NCBI GenBank assembly: GCA_030527085.1 | Contig: JAUNBN010000004.1 | Span: 1 to 19,855, forward strand | Source: Oscillospiraceae bacterium | GTDB lineage: Bacteria > Bacillota > Clostridia > Oscillospirales > Ruminococcaceae | DNA length: 19,855 nucleotides | Direction of reading: 5' to 3' | Shown here: one piece after another, positions 13,619-19,855 of the stretch | Numbering within the stretch: the first letter of the stretch is position 1 | Layout of the letters: every line of letters begins with the position of its first letter | Notes under the pieces: model-generated | Told to the model about the DNA's origin: nothing | The model's database searches: none | What the model saw: the letters and a program-made list of their open reading frames with translations, nothing else | Made by a program: the position numbers and the translations under genes

Positions 13619-15382
13619 ATGAAAGCTACGAAAGAAAACATGTCCAATATAGCGACTCCCTGGCTCAAAAACTACGGCGACGTGCCCTTCAATCTCGACT
13701 ACCCCGAGGGCTCGATGAGCGACCGTGTGCTCGAAATAGCCGAGACCTACCCCAAGCAGACGGCCCTCTCCTTCATGGGCAAGGATATAAGCTACTCGAA
13801 GCTCAGAGAGATGATAGAGGTAACGGCCAAGGCCTTTATAGCCATAGGCGTGCGCGCGGGCGACCGCGTTACGGTCTGCCTGCCCAACGTCCCCCAGGCC
13901 ATCTACTGCCTCTACGCCCTCAACCGCATAGGGGCTATTGCCTCTATGATTCACCCCCTCTCCGCCGAGGGCGAGATAGTCTTTTACCTCAATGAAGTAA
14001 ACAGCGACTGCGTCATAACCCTCAACCAGTTTTACGACAAGTTCGTGGAGGTGCAAAAGGAGCGCCCGATTAAAAAGCTCATCATCTGCGGCGTTGTTGA
14101 GGAGTTAAAGCCGCTTATGGCAGTGGGCTTCGCCTTAACTCAGGGGCGCAGCCTTCCCAAGATACCCAACAAGCCCAATATAATCCGCTGGCCGGATTTC
14201 GTCGCGCGCGGTCGCTCCGCGCGCCTGAGCGACTACGCAGTTAAGCGCAAACCCGAGGATCCCGCCGTAATACTCTTCTCCGGCGGCACTACCGGCGTCA
14301 CCAAGGGCATAGTGCTCTCCAACCTCAACTTCAACGCCCTTGCCATGCAGACGGCCGCGATGGCCCACGCGCCCGTGGTGGGCTCCAAAATGCTGGCGGC
14401 CATGCCCATCTTCCACGGCTTCGGGCTGGGGGTCTGCATACACACCATGCTCGCCGTGGGCGGCCAGTCCATACTCGTGCCGCGCTTTGATGTCAAGTCC
14501 TATGCCGGCCTCATAAAGAAGAACCGCCCGAACTACATAGCGGGCGTGCCCACCCTTTATGAAGCGCTTACGCGCACGGACTACCTCGACGGCGTTGTGC
14601 TCGACTGCCTCTTGGGCGTGTTCTCGGGCGGCGACTCCCTCTCGATAGAGCTCAAAAAGAAGATAGACAAATACCTCGACGAGCACGGCTCGCCCATCCA
14701 CGTCCGCGAGGGCTACGGCACCACCGAGTGCGTGACCGCGAGCTGCCTGACTCCTTACAACCAGGAGCGCGAGGGCAGCATAGGCCTGCCCTACCCGGAC
14801 ACCTACTACAAAATCTGCGAGCCGGGAACCGTTGAGGAGCTGCCCTACGGCAAGGAGGGCGAAATCTGCCTCACCGGCCCCACCGTGATGCTCGAATACC
14901 TCAACCACCCCGTTGAGACCGCGGGAACGCTGGTGCGCCACACGGACGGCCACATCTGGCTGCACACCGGCGATTTGGGGCTTATGGACGCCGACGGCTT
15001 CATCTACTTCAAGCAGCGCCTCAAGCGCATGATAGTCACGAGCGGCTACAACGTCTACCCCTCGCAGCTCGAAAATATCTTCGACGCGCACGAGTTCGTG
15101 CAGATGAGCTGCGTAATCGGCGTGCCCGACCCCTACAAGATACAGAAGACCAAGGCCTATGTCGTCCTGAAGGCAGGGGTTCCGGCAAACGACGAGACGC
15201 GCGAGGCGCTCTTCGACTACTGCCGCAAGAACATAGCGAAATACGCCATACCCTATGAGATAGAGTTCCGCGAGGCACTGCCAAAAACACTGGTAGGCAA
15301 GGTGGCCTACACCGTCCTCGAGGCCGAGACCGCCGAAAAGGAGAAGCTCGCGGACGAGGAAAAGGCTCCAGCCACGGTCTGA
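13619..15382 (+). CDS. AMP-forming acyl-CoA synthetase (ANL superfamily)
   Basis: A 587-residue acyl-activating enzyme: carboxylate plus ATP gives acyl-AMP, then acyl-CoA. Motifs are complete: the phosphate loop SGGTTGVTKG (221-230), GYGTTE (365-370), the ribose-binding Asp452 in HTGDLG, the hinge KQRLKRMIVTSGYNVYPSQLE, and the catalytic Lys561 in KTLVGK. Length and motifs fit medium/long-chain or aryl-acid CoA ligases; the substrate cannot be told. The last 15 residues are Lys/Glu-rich. ATG 13619 follows AGGAG. It closes the operon with the FMN-binding and E2-like genes and is followed by a strong terminator. Paired with the E2-like protein it likely supplies the acyl-CoA used by the system. 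Confidence 0.93.
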   Translation: MKATKENMSNIATPWLKNYGDVPFNLDYPEGSMSDRVLEIAETYPKQTALSFMGKDISYSKLREMIEVTAKAFIAIGVRAGDRVTVCLPNVPQAIYCLYALNRIGAIASMIHPLSAEGEIVFYLNEVNSDCVITLNQFYDKFVEVQKERPIKKLIICGVVEELKPLMAVGFALTQGRSLPKIPNKPNIIRWPDFVARGRSARLSDYAVKRKPEDPAVILFSGGTTGVTKGIVLSNLNFNALAMQTAAMAHAPVVGSKMLAAMPIFHGFGLGVCIHTMLAVGGQSILVPRFDVKSYAGLIKKNRPNYIAGVPTLYEALTRTDYLDGVVLDCLLGVFSGGDSLSIELKKKIDKYLDEHGSPIHVREGYGTTECVTASCLTPYNQEREGSIGLPYPDTYYKICEPGTVEELPYGKEGEICLTGPTVMLEYLNHPVETAGTLVRHTDGHIWLHTGDLGLMDADGFIYFKQRLKRMIVTSGYNVYPSQLENIFDAHEFVQMSCVIGVPDPYKIQKTKAYVVLKAGVPANDETREALFDYCRKNIAKYAIPYEIEFREALPKTLVGKVAYTVLEAETAEKEKLADEEKAPATV

Positions 15383-15421
15383 GACCCCCTTTGAGCGGCT
15401 AAAGCCCGCAAAGCATGAATT

Positions 15422-15469
15422 AAAGAGCCTCATGCCGTATATTCAAGCGGCATGAGGCTCTTTCTTGTT
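15422..15469 (+). terminator. Strong rho-independent terminator
   Basis: AAAGAGCCTCATGCCG (15422-15437) and its exact complement (15448-15463) form a 16-bp stem with a ten-base loop, followed by CTTGTT. The stem ends in AAA/TTT, so it could also work on the minus strand. It ends the FMN/E2-like/ligase operon. Confidence 0.9.
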
Positions 15470-15514
15470 GCGAGACTCCTCGCAGGGCGCAAACGCCTGA
15501 TTGCCGCATCTCCC

Positions 15515-15615
15515 CCGCCTGGGGCGGAACCCTCCCGCCGCGAGAGCAAGGTTTATTTTGGCGGCCGCTTGTGCTATGCTGTATCTGTCTTCCCCCGCTT
15601 TCTTCGCGGGGAAAG
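15515..15615. repeat. Decayed copies of the palindromic repeat
   Basis: CCGCC-TGG-GGCGG (15515-15527) and CTTCCCCCGC (15589-15598) with GCGGGGAAAG (15606-15615; nine of ten positions pair, seven-base loop) resemble the core of the palindrome family. The second is preceded by CTGTATCTGT, like the flank of copy 4. They fill the gap before the Lit-type gene, in which no firm promoter was found. Confidence 0.45.
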
Positions 15616-15701
15616 GGAGAGCGGACCAAAAGCGGCTGCGGCGCTGTGCTGCGGTGAAAAAACGCGGGTCAAGAGTCTCTCACGAAGTGCAGGAGGTTGT
15701 T

Positions 15702-16346
15702 TTGAAAAAACTGCTTTTAGGTATAATACTCGGCCTGGCCGCGCTCAGCGCCGCCGTGGCTCTCGCTCTGGGCGCGATACACTTAAGCGAGCAGCCCTAT
15801 AAATACTGCATAGACGCGCTTTCGATAGAGGAGCGCTCGGGGCTTGCCCGCGAGGAAATCCTGGATAACTACCGCGCCGTCATGCGCTATCTCTCGCCCT
15901 TTTATGAGGGCGAGTTCTCGCTGCCCTCGCTGGCCTTTTCCGAGAGCGGAGCCTTTCATTTTTACGAGTGCAAGCTTATCTTCCGCGCCGTTTATCTGGC
16001 GGGGGCGCTATCGGCGCTCTTGTGGTTCATAGCTGCCTTTAAGCTCAAGAGGGGAAAGCTGCCCGCCGGAACGCTCGCGGTCTCGGGCGCTGCGACGCTG
16101 CTGCTGCCCGCCGCGCTGTTTCTCGGAATAGCGCTGGATTTTGACCGCGCCTTCGTTATCTTCCACGAGCTTTTCTTCGGCAACGAGCTTTGGATTTTCG
16201 ACTACCGCAGCGACCCCATAATAAACATACTCCCGCAGGACTTCTTCATGACCTGCGCGGCAGTTATCGGCGCGGTGCTGCTGGCCGCGGCGGCGGCGCA
16301 GTTCGCCGCCTTCGCCGCGCTTAAAAAGAGGGAGCGGACAATATGA
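15702..16346 (+). CDS. TIGR01906/DUF1461 integral membrane protein, Lit-like
   Basis: A 214-residue protein with four membrane helices (about 4-25, 93-113, 122-144, 181-206) and an extracellular loop of some 65 residues after the first helix. The pattern and length fit the TIGR01906/DUF1461 family, which includes Lit, the lipoprotein intramolecular transacylase that moves an acyl chain from the glycerol to the N-terminal Cys to give lyso-form lipoproteins. Family-like signatures are FSESGAFHFYECK (His86) and FHELFFGNELWIFD (His155), followed by LPQDFF. The TTG at 15702 is chosen because AGGAGG lies close upstream and it begins the first helix with MKKLL; the open frame further upstream is repeat-rich and not protein-like. 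It overlaps the next gene by four bases (ATGA), so the two are translationally coupled. Lit activity is inferred from family, not shown. Confidence 0.8.
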   Translation: MKKLLLGIILGLAALSAAVALALGAIHLSEQPYKYCIDALSIEERSGLAREEILDNYRAVMRYLSPFYEGEFSLPSLAFSESGAFHFYECKLIFRAVYLAGALSALLWFIAAFKLKRGKLPAGTLAVSGAATLLLPAALFLGIALDFDRAFVIFHELFFGNELWIFDYRSDPIINILPQDFFMTCAAVIGAVLLAAAAAQFAAFAALKKRERTI

Positions 16347-17872
16347 GCGGAAGCTGGACGGAAATAACAATACGCTCGTCGGCGGCCGATATAGAGAGCG
16401 TCGCGGCGGCGGCCACGGCCTGCGGCTCGGGGCAGTTTTATATAGAGGATTATTCCGATATGGACGAAACGCTGCCGCTCATAGGCCGCGTGGACTACAT
16501 AAGCGAGGAGCTGGCTGCGCTCGACAAGAGCCGTGCAGCGCTGCATCTCTATATACCTGAAGGCGAAGACAGGGATAGAATTACTAATAGTATAAGCAAT
16601 TTGCTGACGCAGGCGGGCCTTTCCTTTGAAATAGACGCGAGCACCATACCCGAGGAAAACTGGGCCGAGGGCTGGAAGCAGTTTTACCACAGCCTTAAAA
16701 TCGGCGAGCGGCTCGTTATACGCCCCTCCTGGGAGGAATACGAGGCGCGCGAGGGCGAGGCCGTGGTCGCCATAGACCCCGGCTCCTCCTTCGGTTCGGG
16801 CACCCACGAGAGCACTCGCCTCTGCCTCGAGTTCTTAGAGGAGCAGCTGCGCGGCAAAGAGAGCGTTCTGGATATGGGCTGCGGCAGCGGCATACTCTCT
16901 CTGGCGGCGCTGGCGCTGGGCGCTGAAAGCGCGCTGGGCGCGGACGTGGAGCTTCACGCCGTAAAGACGGCTCGGGAAAACGCCGCGCTGAACGGCATGT
17001 CCGAGCGCTTCTCGGCGCTTTGCGGCGACGCGCTGACGGACGCGGCCTTCGCGCGCTCGCTGGGCGGCGATTACGATATTATCTGCGCCAATATAGTCGC
17101 GGACATTATAATAGCGATGGCCCCTCTTTTCGCGGCCAAGCTGAAAGGGAGCGGCCTTCTTATAGCCGGCGGGATTATTGATTCGAGAGCCGCCGAGGTC
17201 AAGGCCGCGCTCAGCGAAAGCGGCCTTGACTTTCTAAAAGACAGAACGGAAAAGGGCTGGCTCGCTCTCTGCTTTAAAAAGCGCGAAGCGGCGGAAAGGC
17301 AGCTTAGAAGTTGTGATTTCCCCGCCGAAGGCGGGGAAATCACAACGAAAAAAGCGCAAGTCAGCGTCACTCCCGCTTTAAGCGAGCTTGAGGGCATAAT
17401 GGGTCTTATAAAAGAGGCGCAGGCGCTGCTTAAAAGCCGCGGGGTGGACCAGTGGCAGGACGGCTATCCCGAGGAGTGGATAATAAAAAGAGATATCGAA
17501 AAGGGTACCGCCCGGCTGGTAAGGGGCGGCGAGGGAGAGCTTTTGGGCTTCTATGTCTTGAACGAAGAGCCTGAGCGAGCCTACGAAGCTATAAGCGGCG
17601 GGGAGTGGCTCACTGACGGTGTGAATTACGCCGTTTTGCACCGCATCTGCGTGGGCGGCAAGGCCAGGGGCTCGGGGCTCGGCGCGCGCATGATAGAGGA
17701 GGCCTGCGAGCTTTCCCGCCGCCACGGCCTTGAGAGCCTCAGAACGGACACCCACCCGGACAATTGTGTTATGCTCTCTCTGCTAAAAAGGCTGGGCTTC
17801 AAGCGCTGCGGCGAGGTCGATTACGGCGAGGGCTTCGGCGGGCTGCGCATAGCCTTTGAAAAGCTGCTTTAG
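16343..17872 (+). CDS. prmA: Fusion: ribosomal protein L11 methyltransferase (PrmA) + GNAT acetyltransferase
   Basis: A 509-residue two-domain protein. Residues 1-313 are a full PrmA, which trimethylates ribosomal protein L11 using S-adenosylmethionine: the N-terminal substrate-recognition domain, ENWAEGWKQFYH, the SAM loop VLDMGCGSG (175-183), ANIVADII with Asn250, and the usual ending WLALCFKK. Residues 323-335 are encoded by a perfect palindromic repeat. Residues from about 340 to 509 are a complete GNAT acetyltransferase with GVDQWQDGYP, the acetyl-CoA loop RGSGLG (442-447) and LKRLGFKRCGEV. PrmA alone is normally 290-315 residues, so the acetyltransferase is extra. ATG 16343 overlaps the stop of the Lit-like gene. 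The GNAT part has no good start of its own, so it is probably made only as a fusion. An undetected sequencing error in the linker is the main alternative. Confidence 0.9.
   Translation: MSGSWTEITIRSSAADIESVAAAATACGSGQFYIEDYSDMDETLPLIGRVDYISEELAALDKSRAALHLYIPEGEDRDRITNSISNLLTQAGLSFEIDASTIPEENWAEGWKQFYHSLKIGERLVIRPSWEEYEAREGEAVVAIDPGSSFGSGTHESTRLCLEFLEEQLRGKESVLDMGCGSGILSLAALALGAESALGADVELHAVKTARENAALNGMSERFSALCGDALTDAAFARSLGGDYDIICANIVADIIIAMAPLFAAKLKGSGLLIAGGIIDSRAAEVKAALSESGLDFLKDRTEKGWLALCFKKREAAERQLRSCDFPAEGGEITTKKAQVSVTPALSELEGIMGLIKEAQALLKSRGVDQWQDGYPEEWIIKRDIEKGTARLVRGGEGELLGFYVLNEEPERAYEAISGGEWLTDGVNYAVLHRICVGGKARGSGLGARMIEEACELSRRHGLESLRTDTHPDNCVMLSLLKRLGFKRCGEVDYGEGFGGLRIAFEKLL
17310..17346 (+). 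repeat. Palindromic repeat copy 5, inside the PrmA-GNAT coding sequence
   Basis: Arms 17310-17326 and 17330-17346 are perfectly complementary over 17 bp around a GAA loop. The core is CCCCGCC/GGCGGGG and the outer part is GTTGTGATTT, unlike the other copies. It is read in frame as SCDFPAEGGEITT and forms the linker between the two enzyme domains. The following GAAAAAAGCGCAAGTCAGCG weakly recalls the tails of copies 1 and 4 but is also the start of the GNAT part. Confidence 0.88.
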
Positions 17873-18007
17873 AAAGCGGCATACAGCAGAGTTTCGGAGT
17901 TTTTTACAAGATCGACGATTAGTCAATGTCCTTAAGTCAGGGATTTCTACCCCCCGACGGCCGGGTGAAATAACAGACAAAACGAGCAGCAGAGGAAAAA
18001 AAAAAAA

Positions 18008-18033
18008 CCGGAGTTTTTATAAAAACACCGTTT
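18008..18033. terminator. Probable bidirectional terminator
   Basis: CGG-A-GTTTTT and AAAAAC-A-CCG (18008-18029) form a hairpin with a short loop, followed by TTTT on the plus strand. On the minus strand it is followed by a run of 11 T (17996-18006 read in reverse). It would end the prmA transcript; no minus-strand gene needs it. The rest of 17873-18137 holds only a GGAGTACTCC palindrome at 18063-18072, a possible operator. Confidence 0.55.
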
Positions 18034-18133
18034 TCGCCGCTTAGCTTAATGACATCTGCGGAGGAGTACTCCGGGCCGAGTATAACGCGCAAGCGGGATC
18101 ACAGCGGCGGCGGCTTTTCTATCGGGCCGCGAT

Positions 18134-18143
18134 GTGGTATACT
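18134..18143 (+). promoter_or_regulatory. Extended -10 promoter of the TtcA-family gene
   Basis: TGGTATACT (18135-18143) is an extended -10 element, with TATACT at 18138-18143. The -35 region is weak (TTTTCT at 18115-18120), as is usual for extended -10 promoters. The predicted transcription start falls at or next to the ATG at 18151, suggesting a leaderless mRNA. Confidence 0.5.
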
Positions 18144-18150
18144 CACAGCG

Positions 18151-18870
18151 ATGGAAGATATGCAGCGACTGCAGGGCCGCGTGCGCAAGGCCTGCGAGAT
18201 GTATTCACTTATAAGGGACGGCGAGCGCGTGGCCGTGGGGCTTTCGGGCGGCAAGGATTCCGCGGCGCTGCTTAAGGCGCTCGCGGGCTACCGCGCCTAT
18301 TCAAAAACGCGCTTTGAGCTGGTAGCCCTCACCCTCGACCCGCGCTTTTTCGGGCGCGACGGCGACTACGGCGAGCTCAGCGCCTTCTGCGAGAGCCTCG
18401 GCGTGGAGCACTTTATCAAGCGCACTAATCTCTACGAAATCATCTTCGAGACGAGGAAGGAGCAAAATCCCTGCGCCCTTTGCGCGCGCATGAGACGCGG
18501 CGCGCTACACGACCTCTGCCTTGAAAAGGGCTGCGCCCGCCTCGCCCTCGGCCACCACCTCAACGACGCGGTCGAGACCTTTTATATGAATTTGTTTTTT
18601 GAAGGCCGCCTCGCGGCGCTGGCTCCCCTAAGCTATCTCTCGCGCAAGGATATCCACCTCATTCGCCCGCTCATTTTGGCGAGCGAGCGCGAGGTCGAGG
18701 CGGCGGCGCGCAGAGCCGCCCTGCCCGTAGTGAAAAGCCTCTGCCCCGCGGACGGCAACACCCGGCGCGAGGAGATTAAGCGCTATATTGCAAGGATGGA
18801 AGCGCGCTGCCCCGGTTTTTTGAACCGCAGCTTCACCGCGCTGCAAAACGCGCATTTAAGCGGTCTTTAA
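18151..18870 (+). CDS. TtcA-family tRNA 2-thiolation enzyme (PP-loop ATPase)
   Basis: A 239-residue N-type ATP pyrophosphatase of the TtcA/TilS-like group; TtcA makes 2-thiocytidine at tRNA position 32. The PP-loop SGGKDS (32-37) binds ATP. Cys108 and Cys111 in NPCALC, with Cys198 in SLCPADG, match the three cysteines that hold an iron-sulfur cluster in TtcA. GHHLNDAVETF (134-144) is also typical. The product is shorter than E. coli TtcA (about 310), as in many Bacillota paralogues, so the exact tRNA site is uncertain. The frame is open back to an ATG at 18049, but that part reads across the promoter and is not protein-like; MEDMQRLQGRVRKACEMYSLI is the expected N-terminus. No ribosome site precedes the ATG. 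The next gene begins three bases after the stop. Confidence 0.85.
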   Translation: MEDMQRLQGRVRKACEMYSLIRDGERVAVGLSGGKDSAALLKALAGYRAYSKTRFELVALTLDPRFFGRDGDYGELSAFCESLGVEHFIKRTNLYEIIFETRKEQNPCALCARMRRGALHDLCLEKGCARLALGHHLNDAVETFYMNLFFEGRLAALAPLSYLSRKDIHLIRPLILASEREVEAAARRAALPVVKSLCPADGNTRREEIKRYIARMEARCPGFLNRSFTALQNAHLSGL

Positions 18871-18873
18871 AGT

Positions 18874-19855
18874 ATGAGTATTTATAAGAAGCGGCCCGCA
18901 AATTTCATAGACGCCAAGGGCGAGCCGCTCCTGCCGCAAGGCCCTCAAAAGGACGAGGGCGAGCCGGGGTGCCTCAGGCGGCGCGCGGGCGAAAAAATAA
19001 TAAGCGCCCCTCCTGCTTCAGAGGCCGCCGCGGCGGAAATGCCCGCTGAAACCCGAGGGAAAAAAGCGTCGAATCTCAAGACCAGCGGTACGCGCAGAGC
19101 CGCAAGGCCCGCTGAGAGCAAGAGCGAAGCAACCGGTCCCGAGGCGGTCTCAAAGCCGGCACGCGCTAAAAAAAGCGCCGAAGCGCCGCCGCGGAAAGCC
19201 GCCGAAAAAAACAGCGCGTATGTGCGGCGGCTTTTTGCAAAAGACAGGCTCGAGCTGCCCTTTGAAGAGGCCCCGCCCCCCGAAAGGGACGAGGACGAAG
19301 AAGCCCTGATTGCCTATTTCGCGGACGCGCTGGCGGGAAAGAGCCGCTTTTCTGCCTACTGCGCGCGCTTCAGCCCCTTTCTCGCGGCGGGCCTCGCAGC
19401 GCTGCTTTGCGCTCTGCTGCTCTTCGCGCCGCTCGTCGCGGTCTTTGCGCCGCGAGCCCTCTGCTACATCTACGAGGACGGAGAGCTCAAGGCCCTCGCG
19501 CTCACGAACGCCGAGGATAACGGCGAAATCTTCGCCGAGGCGGGACTCGAGCTGGGCTTCGCCGACGAGGTCAATACCGAAAAACTCGGCAGCACGGCCT
19601 TTATGAGCGTAAGGCGCGCGCACGATATAAGCGTAAGAGCGGACGGCGAGACCATAGAGCACAGCGTGCTGGGCAAGACGGTGGGCCAGGCGCTGGAGGA
19701 GCTGGGCATAGCGCTCGGCGAGGACGACAGGGTAAGCCCCTCGCTCGACACGCTGCTTGAAAACGGCGATACCGTAACCGTGCAGCGCGTGCGCTACGAA
19801 TACCGCGAGACAAGCGAGGAGATACCCTGGCAGACGGTCTACAAGCCCTCCCCTC
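18874..19855 (+). CDS. DUF348/G5-domain cell-wall protein (YabE/Rpf-like), C-terminus cut off
   Basis: An open frame of 327 codons running off the right edge. Residues 1-165 are polar, rich in Lys, Ala, Pro and Glu, and probably cytoplasmic. One membrane helix follows (about 169-193). Outside are a weak DUF348-like unit (about 196-240) and a clear DUF348 unit (about 244-288: VRADGETIEHSVLGKTVGQ, then NGDTVTVQRV). The last residues, EIPWQTVYKPSP, are the start of a G5 domain. In relatives this order is followed by a 3D or resuscitation-factor-like lytic domain that acts on peptidoglycan, which would lie beyond the window. The ATG at 18874 has no strong ribosome site; it is three bases from the previous stop and is probably translated by coupling. 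Family roles are in wall turnover and spore or dormancy biology; the exact role is unknown. Confidence 0.85.
   Translation, partial: MSIYKKRPANFIDAKGEPLLPQGPQKDEGEPGCLRRRAGEKIISAPPASEAAAAEMPAETRGKKASNLKTSGTRRAARPAESKSEATGPEAVSKPARAKKSAEAPPRKAAEKNSAYVRRLFAKDRLELPFEEAPPPERDEDEEALIAYFADALAGKSRFSAYCARFSPFLAAGLAALLCALLLFAPLVAVFAPRALCYIYEDGELKALALTNAEDNGEIFAEAGLELGFADEVNTEKLGSTAFMSVRRAHDISVRADGETIEHSVLGKTVGQALEELGIALGEDDRVSPSLDTLLENGDTVTVQRVRYEYRETSEEIPWQTVYKPSP

Noticed and set aside
12583..13668. 361-codon open frame on the minus strand opposite the E2-like gene
   Set aside because: Antisense shadow that runs across three real genes and their ribosome sites.
14135..15433. 432-codon open frame on the minus strand opposite the acyl-CoA ligase
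   Set aside because: Antisense to a gene with all ANL motifs; the translation is His/Val/Ala-rich without domain features.
15501..15701. Upstream extension of the Lit-like protein
   Set aside because: It reads through decayed repeats; the TTG at 15702 has AGGAGG upstream and starts the first membrane helix.
18049..18150. Upstream extension of the TtcA-family protein from ATG 18049
   Set aside because: The 34 extra residues read across the -10 element and do not resemble the family N-terminus.

Overview
The window looks like a chromosomal stretch of a GC-rich member of the Bacillota, probably a Clostridia-type anaerobe. This is inferred from gene content (YerB-like DUF3048 lipoprotein, TIGR01906/Lit-type membrane protein, DUF348/G5 protein, AsnA, PrmA, many TTG starts) and from strong AGGAGG-type ribosome binding sites. 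Codon use is GC-rich, yet isoleucine is often AUA. No rRNA, tRNA, CRISPR array, phage gene or transposase gene was seen.

Layout. 1-1809: two minus-strand genes, a DUF3048 lipoprotein cut by the window edge and a HAD phosphatase. 2078-5748: a plus-strand glycan operon with a good sigma-A-type promoter, two GT2 glycosyltransferases and one GT4 glycosyltransferase. 5969-8232: asnA (minus), divergent from a CPBP/CAAX-type membrane protease (plus). 8233-9057: 825 bp without a gene, rich in hairpins, a four-tract G5 run and duplicated fragments. 9058-11971: an MBOAT acyltransferase and an SGNH/AlgX-like partner, a typical extracellular O-acylation pair, closed by a terminator. 12147-15469: a promoter, an FMN-binding anchored protein, an E2-like acyltransferase without its catalytic His, an acyl-CoA/AMP ligase and a strong terminator. 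15702-17872: a Lit-type membrane protein overlapping a PrmA-GNAT fusion. 18138-19855: a TtcA-family tRNA thiolase, possibly leaderless, then a DUF348/G5 cell-wall protein cut by the window edge.

The most unusual signal is a family of short palindromes that recurs through the window. All share the core CCCCGCC-N3-GGCGGGG, but the outer arms differ from copy to copy while remaining self-complementary. Four good copies are intergenic (1059-1095, 1901-1941, 5846-5877, 12067-12101). The fifth (17310-17346) lies in frame inside a gene, exactly where PrmA should end and a separate acetyltransferase should begin, so the repeat appears to have created a two-domain protein.

Other points of interest are a possible G-quadruplex competing with a hairpin near 8574-8637, a glycosyltransferase that seems to start at CTG, and the three-gene FMN/E2-like/ligase operon, whose substrate and product are unknown.
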